A stretch of DNA of 64,000 nucleotides from positions 2,852,001-2,916,000 of the forward strand of contig OY751492.1 in NCBI GenBank assembly GCA_963565915.1, in the 5' to 3' direction. Below, one piece after another: positions 9,890-19,883 of the stretch (positions within the stretch are counted from its first letter, which is position 1; the number at the start of each line of letters is the position of its first letter). Under the pieces are notes generated by a model that worked only from the letters and a program-made list of their open reading frames with translations, did no database searches and was not told the origin of the DNA. This DNA comes from Entoloma clypeatum. Taxonomy: Eukaryota; Basidiomycota; Agaricomycetes; Agaricales; Entolomataceae. The translations under genes were made by a program, and so were the position numbers.

Positions 9890-12800
9890 AGAATCCCGGG
9901 TAGGTTTCGTAAGTGGAGTATAAGGCTCTTTAAACTCCATTCGGAGTAGAGCACGGAATTTCTCAAATTCCTGGCGACCAAGTGGCTTGGTAAACATATC
10001 AGCCAGATTCTCTGTTCCCGGAACGAACCGTGGTTCGATCAATCCATCTTGAACTCTATCGCGTATAGCAAAATGATGGATTGCCATATGTTTGGTTCTG
10101 CCTTCAGTGACTGGGTTTTGCGCATTGAAAATCGCGCCTTGGTTATCTACATGGAACGGCATTTTGGTAATGTCCTGTAGTCCAAGCTCTTTGAAGAGAT
10201 GAGTAACCCATTCGCACTCCCGCAAACATTCACTGGCAGCAACCATTTCCGCCTCAGTGGACGAATGTGCCACTGTCTTTTGCTTGCGACTTTTCCAAAG
10301 AACAAGTCCTCCTGCAAGCTTAAGGAAATATCCCGATTGGGACTTTCTATCAGATGGGTCTGATGCCCAGTCTGAATCTGTCCATGCTTCAAAGGAAGCT
10401 TTGGATCGACCATCATAGATTATAGAATAGTCTTGAGTACCGACAAGATATCTGATAATTTGCAGACATTTGTGACATTTTTGCAACTGCAAAAGCAATG
10501 TCCGGTCTCGTTCCAATGGACAAGTACAACAACGATCCAACGATCATTTGGTACCTTGTTTTGAGTGTGGGATCCACCTCCCCCTCATTTGGTGCAGGGT
10601 AATAACCCTTTGGGAGTGGAGTGTCAGCAGCCTTTGCATTTTCTAAGCCAAAGCGCTTAATGATCTTCTTCAGGTATTCTGACTGATCGATTGTTACGAT
10701 CTGCTTTTCCGAATCTTGTCGTATTCTCATACGCAAGAATTCTTTAGCAATACCAAGATCACGACTTTCCCATTTATTTTTAAAGTCAGATTTTATCTTG
10801 CGAACAAGATCTGGGTTTGATCCCATGAACAGGCCGTCATCAACATAGATCAAAGCGATTATCAAATCACCTGATTGTTTGTTGTGGTAAACAAAGACGC
10901 CTGAGTCAGTTCTACATCGAGTAAAACCTAGCTTCTCCATTGATGCATTGAGCGCGATCCACCACGCTCTTGCAGCCTGTTTTAGGCCATAGAGTGCTTT
11001 TAATAAACGGATGACCTTCCGTTCTTGGCCTTTGACAACAAAGCCTTCGGGTTGATTCATATAGATTTCCTCATCGAGCTCTCCATAGAGAAAAGCTGAT
11101 TTGACATCTACTCCTTCGATCACCCATCCTTCAAGCGCAGCTACGGCGAAGAGGATTCGGATAGTCTCGAAACGTATCACAGGTGAGAAGATCTCATCAA
11201 AATCGATACCCTCGATCTGTGAGAAACCCTTGGCAACGAGTCGTGCCTTCTTTCGTCCGTCAGTTTTGACGTTGAATACCCATCGATTTCTGATGGTTTT
11301 ACGACCTTTAGGTAGGTCAACCAACTTAAAGACATTGCGCTTCCGGAGGGCTTCTAGTTCCTCACGGCATGCTGCTTTCCATTCAAGCTTTTCCTTTTCA
11401 GGTAGCTTATTTATGTCCTTCATTTGCCAAGACTTTGGGTCTTGTGGAATTTCGTCATATGCAGGGATTGCTTTAGATAGCAAGTGCGCAAGCATTTGTG
11501 ACTGTCCTCCCCCTTCCCTAATATAGAGTAATTCCTCCATATCTATATCCGAATTCGGATTGGAATTGTTCTGATACATCTGAGGATCAGCGGAGCTAGT
11601 TGATGGAACAGCGCCAGATTGCTGGGGTCTGGTCTCCGATCGGGGATTATAGGCGTATCGCCGTGAATCCTCCTGAACGGTTCTGCTCCAATCACGCTGA
11701 TTTTGACGCAAGGCCTCAGCCGGGCTATTCCCGTAAACATTTCCAGGACGCTGGGGTATAACCCGAGTACGACGAGGACGATCAGTCTGTGGACGATAAT
11801 CGCCTGGTAAGGTACGATCATCATTTGGTGCATCTATGCGCACACGTTTCCCTGGATTGCGAGTCCGGGGAACCCACTGCTGATTCTCAGCGGTGTCCTG
11901 TCTGTTTGTTCCATCAGAAGTCTGATTGGAACCTTCGGGAAGCTGACCAGTTTGGTCGCTATTTGTATCAGGGAGGTTATGATTGTCATCATAGGTTCCT
12001 GGATTAGACGGGTAATGTGAACCGCCAGGACCATGTGCATCATTGTCTTCCGAATGGAAATCGTCGGTTGGTAAATCAGACGGGCCATCATGTCCATTTG
12101 CATCATCGTTTCCCATATCGTCTGATGTTGAATCATGGTATTGTGTTATCGAAGGTATTTTGTTCATTGTAGAACATTTTGGGAACAGCTGTTCATCAAA
12201 CATTGCTGTGACACCTATGAAGACTACGTTGTTTGGGATCCGCATAAACCGGTAACCTTTAGTTCCAGTTTTAAATCCGATGAAGATCATCAGCTTGGAT
12301 TTAGCGGTGGTAGTACGAATTTCTTTCGGAAGAAAGATGTAAGCTCCACACCCAAAAACGTGTAGGTTCGACACATCAGGCTTTTCCTTTTTAAGGGACT
12401 CATACGGAGTAAGCCATCCATGTCTTTTCAATGGAGTTCGGTTATACAAGTGAAGTGCATGTTCTACCACAAATTGAATCCATATTTCGGGTAGGCAAGC
12501 ATCATGCAACATAGCAAGTGCTTTATCCATTAAAGTTCTGTTAAAACGTTCCGCTCGACCATTTTGTTGTGGCTGGTGCGGCACAGTAACTTCACCCTGG
12601 ATTCCCATCTCACGCATATCTGCTTGGAAAGGGACAAACTCACCGCCGCCATCAAAACGCCAAGTTTTAATTGTCGTATTGAACTGGTTTTTAACCATGG
12701 CATTAAAATCACGAAGTGCAGAGTGTGCATCGGATTTTAGTCTCAGTAAAGAGATCCAGGCGTGTGATGTGTAGTCATCAACAAAGCTGATATAATAATT

Positions 12801-15032
12801 ATATTTGCCATAAGTCGCCTTCTTGAATTGCTTTAAATCCGAATGGATTAGCTCAAGAGGTGCTTTAGCGCGTGTTTGAGATGGTGGGAAAGACTTTGAA
12901 GGCATCTTTCCAAGAGTGCATCCTTTGCAGGGTCGCTCAGTGGACGGTTTGTCCACTCCATTGAAACCTTTGACATGTTTAGAGGCATGTCGTAGTACTT
13001 CATGTGAAGGGTGTCCGAATCGCTTGTGCCAGGTGTCATAATCAACAGATTGTGAGACACTAAGGCTAACCAAGTGTATTCGTTCCTCTTTAATGATCGT
13101 GGCATTTAGCCAGTAAATCGATTCATTTGCCTTATGAGGATAACACATAAACAAAGGAAGACCTGAATTGGTCTTTAGCGCGATCGAACCAAATCGTCCG
13201 CTAATTTCATTTCCTTGTTTAAGGATCTCGCCTACAGATAAAAGATGAACGTCTAAATCTGGTATATAATAAACGGGTGATAGACGAGTTATTTTATTTT
13301 GTTCTCGCCCATTTTTCTTGATGGTGTGATTAATCAACACCGTTCCTTGTCCAAGGATCTGAATAGTGTGACCTTTCTGTGCAATTTGCACAGATTGACG
13401 ATCTTTTAGTGGGGTATACTCAATGAAATCATTGATATCATAAGTAAAGTGCAATGATGCACCTGAATCAAGAATCCAATTGGATTGATTCTGTTTCTTA
13501 CATTCAGCACAATTCGCATAATGAGAATTTATTTGCGCTATAAGCGCGTGTACAGCAGGTGATAAAAATACATTGGACCGCCGTCCATTCACTCGTCTCC
13601 GAAGAGGCTCCTGTGAAGTATTTGTTAACTGCATTGTACGTGCTTTTGAATGTGAAACATACCCCATGTCGTCGTTGTTTCCATCACCACGGGAAACTTC
13701 ATACTCCATATAATCGTTGACGTATCCTTCATCGTAATAGCCCCTTATGGTGGGGGCTATGTCTTCTGTCTCCATCTCATCGGCCCAGCTGATTCTACTC
13801 GGCGTTTCTTCGAAAACCGGAATGCGGTGATTCCGGGGGTCCATTGTCGGAGGCGCTGAGAGCGGCCTTGACGTTGCAGCTTCATTACGTTGAAGTGCAG
13901 GGACCTCGACGAGGCGAGTTAGATTCTGAGCTGTTGGAGGGACACCAATGCTGTTAGCTAGTGTGCGCGCTCCATCCAGGTCCGTGAAAGGGCCTGGGCC
14001 AGGAATGTTACCGATCGCAAGCGATTGGTTGTTCCTAATCCTCCAGTCGGTGGATGATGAGGGGTGCGGAGTGAAGATAGACCCATTTCCGTAAATGACC
14101 GTGCTGGGTAAGGTCTGGATTGGAAGCTGCCAATCAGGGGCGCTATCCATGGCAGAGGAGGCAAAATGCGCCTTCTCTTTACCTTTCCAGGGTCCTTTGC
14201 CCTTGGTCTTCCCGGCAGAAGTTCCTCGTCCCTTGCCCTTCCAGGGCTTGGAGTGCTGATGTGAATGCTGCTGGTTAGCAGCCGGTCCTTCCAAAGATCC
14301 CTGAGAGGGTCCAGTGTGAGGCTGGTACTTCGGGGGGTTGGGACGAGCGCGTTTTACCGCAGAGATCTTATTCGCGTGAGCGCTTCCTTGGGACTGTGGA
14401 GCGTGCGGGTTTTTACGGAAGTATTCCGAGCGTATTTGCTCGATTACCTTCCCGATTTCGAGTACTGTGGACTGATTGCCGCCAGGCGCCACATAGTGCA
14501 CCGCATCAAAGAGGATGCTGTGTACTAGACCATCATAGCCCTGAGGCAGTCCATTCAGGATCATCATGATCCGGACGAACTTGGGGATGTCTATATGGTT
14601 GTGCTCGAGTCGTTGGAAAAGGGTCTGCATCTTATCAATGCCTGATAAAGGATCGGCGGGAGAAAGAGAGGTGCGGAGGAGTTGCTGGAAATCAGCAAAA
14701 ACGGTGGACGGGCCAACCGTGGACAGTTTAGTGGCGATCAGGTCCCACATCTCCTTGGAGGTTTTAGCTCCCTTGATGTGATGGTCGAGAGAGTCCGAAA
14801 TGGACATCTGGATTAGGCCTTGGGCCTGATCGTCCTGCTCATGCCAAGTGTTTAACTTGTCTTGGAAGTCTGTCTCTTTAGGGTCAACCGGGATTTTCTT
14901 ATTGCCGGTGACGATCCTCCACACTTTAGCAGCCTTTAGATAGGCGCTCATCTTCTCCTGATAGATGGAGAAGTTGGTGGTGGTGAGCTTGGGAACGGAG
15001 GAAGCGAGGTCGAGTTTTGAGTTTGAAGACAT
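9884..15032 (-). pseudogene. Copia gag-pol polyprotein, frame broken before RNase H
   Basis: The likely start is the ATG at 15032 (MSSNSKLDLASSVPKL). Gag of the UBN2 type follows (NFSIYQEKMSAYLKAAKVW...). In place of an obvious CCHC knuckle I see a basic Lys-Gly tract (KPWKGKGRGTSAGKTKGKG). Then come protease (WILDSGASLHFT), GAG-pre-integrase (WHKRFGHPS, CKGCTLGKM) and integrase (IHSDLK, FDGGGEF, NGRAERFNRT for the DDE triad). RT has GVDVKSAFLYGEL and LIYVDDGLFM. At about 10470, after AKMSQMSAN, a deletion of several tens of bases shifts the frame. RNase H continues in another frame (TDSDWASDPSDRKSQSG, SSTEAEMVA, VDNQGAI) to a stop at 9884. The region missing is the conserved link between RT and RNase H. 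Confidence 0.9.
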
Positions 15033-15121
15033 GATGATGCTGCGAAACATAAATAGAATCAGCATATGAAATATCGAAAAAGCGCATCAGAAAATAAATA
15101 GACGAGCTGCCTTGTCGATCA

Positions 15122-15958
15122 TCATTCTTCGTTCTCTGTTTGGTCTAGTGGTAGCATATGAAATGCCATCACTAGTTCTACCCAATCGTCATGTGCGCCC
15201 TGAGTGCTGTGTTGCCCACAGGTGCAAGATCCTCCCTGAATAGGGAGCATGACTTCATTCGCTCTGTTCGCCGCCTCAATTAAGGGGTCATTATCCGGCA
15301 ACCGAATTTGTCGGGCCGGAGGCGAAAGAGGAGGTGCTCCGTGTGCTTCAGGGATGGTCCCATCATCAACATACACGGGCGGAGGATCCGTGGGATCTCC
15401 ATCTTGGGTAGGTACCGCAACAGGTACCTCAGTACGGCGATTACGCCGTCTGCGGTTTTGAACTCGAGTCCTGGCTGATCCTGCATCACACGTAGTACAC
15501 GAGTAGTCAAAGGTGGTGTTGTCTATGCAATGCCTTGGGCAATGCTGACTGTCAACAACAAGTTGTCGACACACCCCGCATCGTGCAACGATGCGTCCAT
15601 TGTCATCAAGACCTGAAGGGACTGAGCCCTGTGCCGTTGGCACCATATGGACTTGCTCTCGTGATACGATCATTGTAACAGGGATTCTCTCAAGCAATCG
15701 ATCAAGAATGGCCCATTGAAAGGTACATTCAATACCTCGAATGCTGCGAGGTTCACCGTTGAGGGAACCGTCGAGCTCGATGTATTTGATGCTGAGGAAA
15801 CCAGTCTCCAGGCTAGCATACAAAGCGGATGCTGCCAATAGTAGCGCAAAAGCTAAGATGCTTAGAGCATGCAGCGCTAGGGCCGGGGCCCATAACCTAA
15901 TGATGTAACCGACGTAGGCAGCCCAAAGGGCGCTCAAGACGTAGCGGTACGAAGGCAT
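15122..15958 (-). CDS. Accessory ORF of the copia element, membrane plus Cys-rich
   Basis: A 278-residue open frame lies upstream of gag. Its ATG (MPSYRYVLSALWAAYVG) is inside the 5' LTR and it reads through the LTR end and the primer-binding site. The first 60 residues are strongly hydrophobic with two or more likely membrane segments. The middle has paired cysteines (CGVC, CPRHC, CTTCDAG) that could bind zinc, followed by an Arg-rich run (RRRRNRR) and a Pro/Asp-rich part. It ends 90 bp before the gag start. Standard copia elements have no such ORF and I recognise no family. It could be a captured host exon or an envelope-like or accessory product; an open frame kept by chance in a young element is the alternative. 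Confidence 0.5.
   Translation of the reverse strand: MPSYRYVLSALWAAYVGYIIRLWAPALALHALSILAFALLLAASALYASLETGFLSIKYIELDGSLNGEPRSIRGIECTFQWAILDRLLERIPVTMIVSREQVHMVPTAQGSVPSGLDDNGRIVARCGVCRQLVVDSQHCPRHCIDNTTFDYSCTTCDAGSARTRVQNRRRRNRRTEVPVAVPTQDGDPTDPPPVYVDDGTIPEAHGAPPLSPPARQIRLPDNDPLIEAANRANEVMLPIQGGSCTCGQHSTQGAHDDWVELVMAFHMLPLDQTENEE
15881..15897 (-). promoter_or_regulatory. Copia primer-binding site for half initiator tRNA-Met
   Basis: On the minus strand GGTTATGGGCCCCGGCC follows the LTR directly. Its complement (...GGGGCCCATAACC) matches the anticodon stem-loop of eukaryotic initiator tRNA-Met (GGGCTCATAACC) with one mismatch in the core. Copia-type elements are known to prime from a half tRNA ending in this loop. 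Confidence 0.6.
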
Positions 15959-16246
15959 AGTGGAAGCTCAACTAACCTGGTTAAGAGTAACTAAAGGAAA
16001 TCTAGAAGCTATACTAGCTTGTTAGTTAACTCAAAGAACTGGGGTGTTCAAGAAGTTAGGATTCATCGTACTAAATACATGGGTATTTATACTAATCCAA
16101 TATGCGCACGGACCATTGTACAATCAATACATAAACAAGTCATGTGTCCGTGGTTGTACCATAAACTCACATATATGGTAATAGTGACTTATAGTCACTT
16201 CCCGTGACAAGCACATGGTGCGACATATCTGGCGATATGTTCAACA
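15898..16246 (-). repeat. 5' LTR of the copia element
   Basis: A 349-bp copy of the repeat at 9528-9876. It holds the start codon of the accessory ORF. The CTCTT duplication follows at 16247-16251. Confidence 0.9.
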
Positions 16247-16251
16247 CTCTT

Positions 16252-16328
16252 AACTACCTGTCCACATGTAATGTGTACCATGGGAGCTTAGCTCCCTAGC
16301 ACAATAAATTTGACACAAAAAAAAAAAA
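16252..16328 (+). mobile_element. 3' end and poly(A) tail of the LINE
   Basis: After the right copy of CTCTT the LINE 3' untranslated sequence resumes (aactacctgtccacatg... gctccctagcacaataaatttgacac) and ends in twelve A residues at 16317-16328, next to the right target duplication. Confidence 0.8.
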
Positions 16329-16746
16329 GTGGCAGTCTGGAGTTGCTCAGCCCCATAATGGATATGTTCGCTACGGAACCGTGGAAGGAGACGGCCGAAC
16401 GCGTAAATGAAATAGCATCAAGAAACGTATGTACTGCCAACTGAAGGAGGGGTGGCTAGAAAGCCACAATTGGCGCCGCCAAAGAAATTTCGTGTTCTAC
16501 GAGGAATACATTGGACTGCGAGAGATGGCTTTTGGGTTGAACCTCGTGTTATGACAAAATACTTCTCGTCGCTGAAATCAGGTTCGTGACGATGACGCCT
16601 GTTGTCAGGCCTGGAGGCGACTGGTTGGATGGTTTTTAGTTTGAGTAATGGGTGGTGATGTTGCACGGAGAGGAGGTGGAGGGTCTGGATATCGTGGACC
16701 CGACCCTGTCGAGATGTACTTGTTTAAGAGTCCAGGATGAAGTAGA
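16329..16746 (+). pseudogene. Right half of the decayed rvt copy
   Basis: Beginning at the right target duplication, this stretch continues the homology to the intact rvt gene (about 19329-19785). Matching runs include cgtggaaggagacggccga, gaggaatacattggactgcg(a)gaga, gatgacgcc, ggtggtgatgttgcac and gatatcgtgga. There are many substitutions and frameshifts. Together with 6124-6480 it is one duplicated gene fragment covering roughly the last third of rvt. Confidence 0.8.
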
Positions 16747-17166
16747 TGGTGGGCAAATAAACTTCGTCAAAATGTGCGAGTCAGAACCCCACTTTTCCTC
16801 TCGGCGATACTGACAATCACTCTGGCGTTGACTAAAAGAAAACTTCCATTTTCTCTGGGTCAGCATAGGCCGCGTTGCTCATTATCGACATCGGCACGTC
16901 CCCTCATTGAGTTTGCATCTCGATCAGACCCGTCCTATGTAGTTGGAATGACGGTCATTTAAATTCGCCACTTGGTTGGTGTCATCCAATGAAACCTGTT
17001 GCAACCAAGTTTCGCTCTCTGCCAAAACTGAAACGGCAGTCCATCCATCTTGGGTTAGTTGCGGCCTCGTGGCGCAGTGACAAGAACTATAGGCCCAACT
17101 CGCATAGTAACCGGAGGGATTATCAACATCTCCCTTCCGATCGGCCCCATCCCAAACACGAACGAA
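16747..17166. other. Region upstream of rvt
   Basis: No convincing coding exon. It contains the presumed promoter and 5' leader of the intact rvt gene. The ORF could be extended upstream to 17059 only by using a TTG start. Confidence 0.4.
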
Positions 17167-19793
17167 ATGCAGTCTTCAAATAAGAGTTTGGCTTTCGGCC
17201 AAACTCTCCAGTTCATCACATCCATCAAGCTCCAAGAGCTCGAAAAACAACGTCTTGCCTACCAGGCTCATGCAAAGGTTCTAGAAGCTATCCAGTCCCC
17301 TGACAAGGACCTCATCGCGAAGGTCGAATTGCTCCTCGAAGCAGTTCGATCATGGTCAGGCTCTGGCGCATTGAGCCCTTCGGATGATTTGGGTGGAAAG
17401 CTCAACATATTCGATCTGGATCTTTGGCTTCCTCAAGCTAAAAAGGATCCCAGCTTCAATCCCGACATCTTGAAAAGCTGGATCGATGCCATGGAGACCC
17501 ATATTCGGCACAACTTGATGCGCTTCGATTGTGCAAAACTGTTCGGCAATCTTTTCAACGAATGGCTTGCGAGCGGGGACTCGTCCACCAATGTGAACAA
17601 CTTGTCCGTGGACTTGGATGAAAATACATCAGATACTCAATCCGAGTTTATAGATGTGGGCAGGAAAGAGAAGCACGAGCAGCAGGACCGTCTCGCCTCC
17701 ATCATCTTTGAAGAAGCATCTGTCGACACAGTCCCCCTTGTTGCCTATCTAACCGATCTCTTTCCTGGAGAAGAGGGAGAGAAGGCATTGAAGCAGATCC
17801 GATTCGACATGGAGATGTTTGGATCGTTCCTTAGACGGGAGAAGATAACCTGCTCAGATGTTGAGAATGCCATCCGTGGCCTCTTAGCATCGGGACTCAT
17901 GGATGAAGGCAAACGGACCACGTTAGCCGAGTTTCTTGAAAACTCGACCGTCATTACGGAGGTTGCGAGTGTGCTAAATATGCGCATGGCGAGTCTCGAT
18001 ACATGGTCTTGGCCTGCTGAAGGGCTCGTAGTCGAAATGCGCCGCCATTTGAACGGGAAATACAGGTAATTATTGACGCTTCTGAAGCTACCTTCTACAA
18101 CCTGTCCTGATGTATCCCTTTCAGAGCTTTTACTGATCCAGAGATCATTGACGCGTTGCTATTACAATACATCGGCATTGCTTGGCAAGTCAAATTCAAG
18201 GCCGGGTTCAAAACCATCTTCCGCAGCAAAGCTTGGACAGCAGCTCCCCGTGTCGCAGTGACGGAAAGTCAACATTCTATAATGGAACAACTGGGGATTG
18301 GATCCCGGAATTCAGGAATAGAGAGTCGCCGGGAAGAGCTCCGGGAGTGCAACTTCTTCCTTGGTGGATTAGCCAGTGCAGCCAGTCAGCCAACAGCATA
18401 TGATGATCTCCTCGATGCCTCCTCGTCTGCCGATGAGTATGGACCGGCCGCAATGAAGCAGAAATTACTGCACTTCATGACTACTGAATGTCGTCTCAAC
18501 ACGACACTCAAAGGCACTCACGCCATCATCTGCTCGGACCTGGAGTGGTTTGGCCCGTCCTTACCTCACGCCTCGATACTTGCGCTGCTGAAATTCTTCG
18601 GAGTCCCATCACAATGGTGTACCTTCTTCGAAAGGTTCCTTTCCGCCCCCCTCCGCTTCAAACAAGACTCCGAGGGGGAAACGCGTGTCCGCAAACGTGG
18701 AACGCCGATTTCATATGCTTTAAGCATGTTGTGCGGGGAGGTGGTACTCTTCGGAATGGACTTTGCTGTCAATCAGAAAGCGTCGGGACTCTTCCTGCAT
18801 CGCATGCATGACGATCTCTGGCTATGGGACGCAGACGCTGAGAAATGTGTAGCGGGTTGGAAGGAAATGAACGTATATGCGAAGTTGGTGGGTCTCAAAT
18901 TCAACCAGAGCAAGACTGGGTCAGCTTGGGTGGGGCCTGGACAACCGGCTGGTCTCCCAGCTGGCGACATCTGTTGGGGACTGCTCAGATTTGACCCGAA
19001 GCAAGCACGCTTCGTCATCGACCAGAAGGATGTCAATTTACACATTGTCGAGCTACGACGTCAGCTCGCAGCCACCAAATCAGTGTTTGGCTGGGTCAAC
19101 GCGTACAACAAATATGTGGCTTTCTTCGTGCGCAACTTTGGGGGAGGACGCCCTGCACTGTGCTTTGACAACGTCCACATCACTGAGATGATAGATACGC
19201 TTGCGAGGATCCAGCGCGAATTGTTCCCTTTGACCGAGGGCGGCCCTGTGGGCTATCTGCGCACGGTGATCGAGAAGCGATTCGATATTCGAGATCTACC
19301 CTCGGGATACTTCCACCTCCCAATCGCAAGTGGCGGTCTGGAGCTGCGCAATCCCATGATAGAGATGTTCATAACGGAAGCATGGAAGGAGACGGCCGAG
19401 CAGAGGATCACCGAGCAAATGGAGAGAGATGCCGTGACTTATCATCAGCTGAAGGAGGCATGGCTGGAGAAACGCAATCGGCGGCATGATGAGTTCATGC
19501 CTTTCGAGGAGTATGTGGGACTGCGGGAGACGTGGCTGCCGGATTGGAGGAATTGTTACAACAAGATGCTTGCAACTGCTTTCATTAGGTCTCCGTTGAT
19601 GACGCCCGTGGTTAAGACTCTGCTCCCGCTCGAAAAATGGCATTCTATGGATTGGTACGGAAAGTGGGTGGTTGCGTTGCATGGTGAGGAGGTGGCGAAG
19701 AGGTTTGGGGGGTTGGATGTCGTGGATCAGACACTCATTCCTGTTGGGATGGTGCAGCTGTTCAAGACGTCGAGGATGAAGTTGGATGAGTAA
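17167..19793 (+). CDS. rvt: rvt: cellular reverse-transcriptase-related gene
   Basis: Two exons, 17167-18065 and 18125-19793, separated by a 59-nt GTAATT...TTTCAG intron, encode about 855 residues. The ATG at 17167 (MQSSNKSLAFGQT) is the first in frame. Residues 1-300 are helical, with a charged linker near residue 160. The RT-like core follows: CSDLEWFGPSLPH (first catalytic Asp, about residue 438) and LHRMHDDLWLW (Asp-Asp at about 529-530), then GLKFNQSKTGS. The spaced HDD box with the following KTG motif, and the long N- and C-terminal extensions without integrase, endonuclease or RNase H, are the marks of the fungal rvt genes, a known class of single-copy, non-mobile reverse-transcriptase relatives of unclear role. 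All three carboxylates are present, so polymerisation is possible. No LTR, target duplication or poly(A) flanks it. A decayed copy lies 0.4 kb upstream. Confidence 0.85.
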
Positions 19794-19883
19794 ATGTAAT
19801 ATACATCTGATCACGTGAGAACGCGTCAATAGTGGTTGCTAATTAGCGCTCACTCTACTTAAGTATATGGTAATGGCCTGAAG

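Larger units (their letters stand above)
9528..16246 (-). mobile_element. Ty1/copia LTR retrotransposon, 6.7 kb, recent insertion
   Basis: Two direct repeats of 349 bp (9528-9876 and 15898-16246) differ at only two positions that I can see (c/t in catgYgtccg and a/g in atatatRgta). The coding strand is minus. In element order it has the 5' LTR (16246-15898), a primer-binding site, an accessory ORF, gag-pol in copia order (gag, protease, integrase, RT, RNase H), a polypurine tract and the 3' LTR. It lies in the 3' untranslated part of the LINE. Near-identical LTRs mean a young insertion, yet pol carries a frame-breaking deletion near 10470. Confidence 0.93.
6481..16328 (+). mobile_element. 5'-truncated Tad-like LINE, interrupted by a copia element
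   Basis: The element begins abruptly inside the region before the reverse-transcriptase domain, after the target duplication. It runs through RT, RNase H and a CCHC-like tail to about 9160 and has a 3' untranslated part from 9160 to 9527. It then resumes at 16252-16316 and ends in a 12-A tail at 16317-16328. No ORF1 or endonuclease is present, which is the usual outcome of incomplete target-primed reverse transcription. The copia insertion (9528-16246) sits in its 3' untranslated region. Insertion order is therefore rvt copy, then LINE, then copia. Confidence 0.85.

Noticed and set aside
16222..16340. Poly(A) at 16317-16328 as the end of the copia transcript
   Set aside because: It lies outside the copia target duplication and directly abuts the LINE duplication, so it belongs to the LINE.
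17059..17166. Upstream extension of rvt to 17059
   Set aside because: Would need a TTG start; the ATG at 17167 precedes the conserved N-terminal helix.
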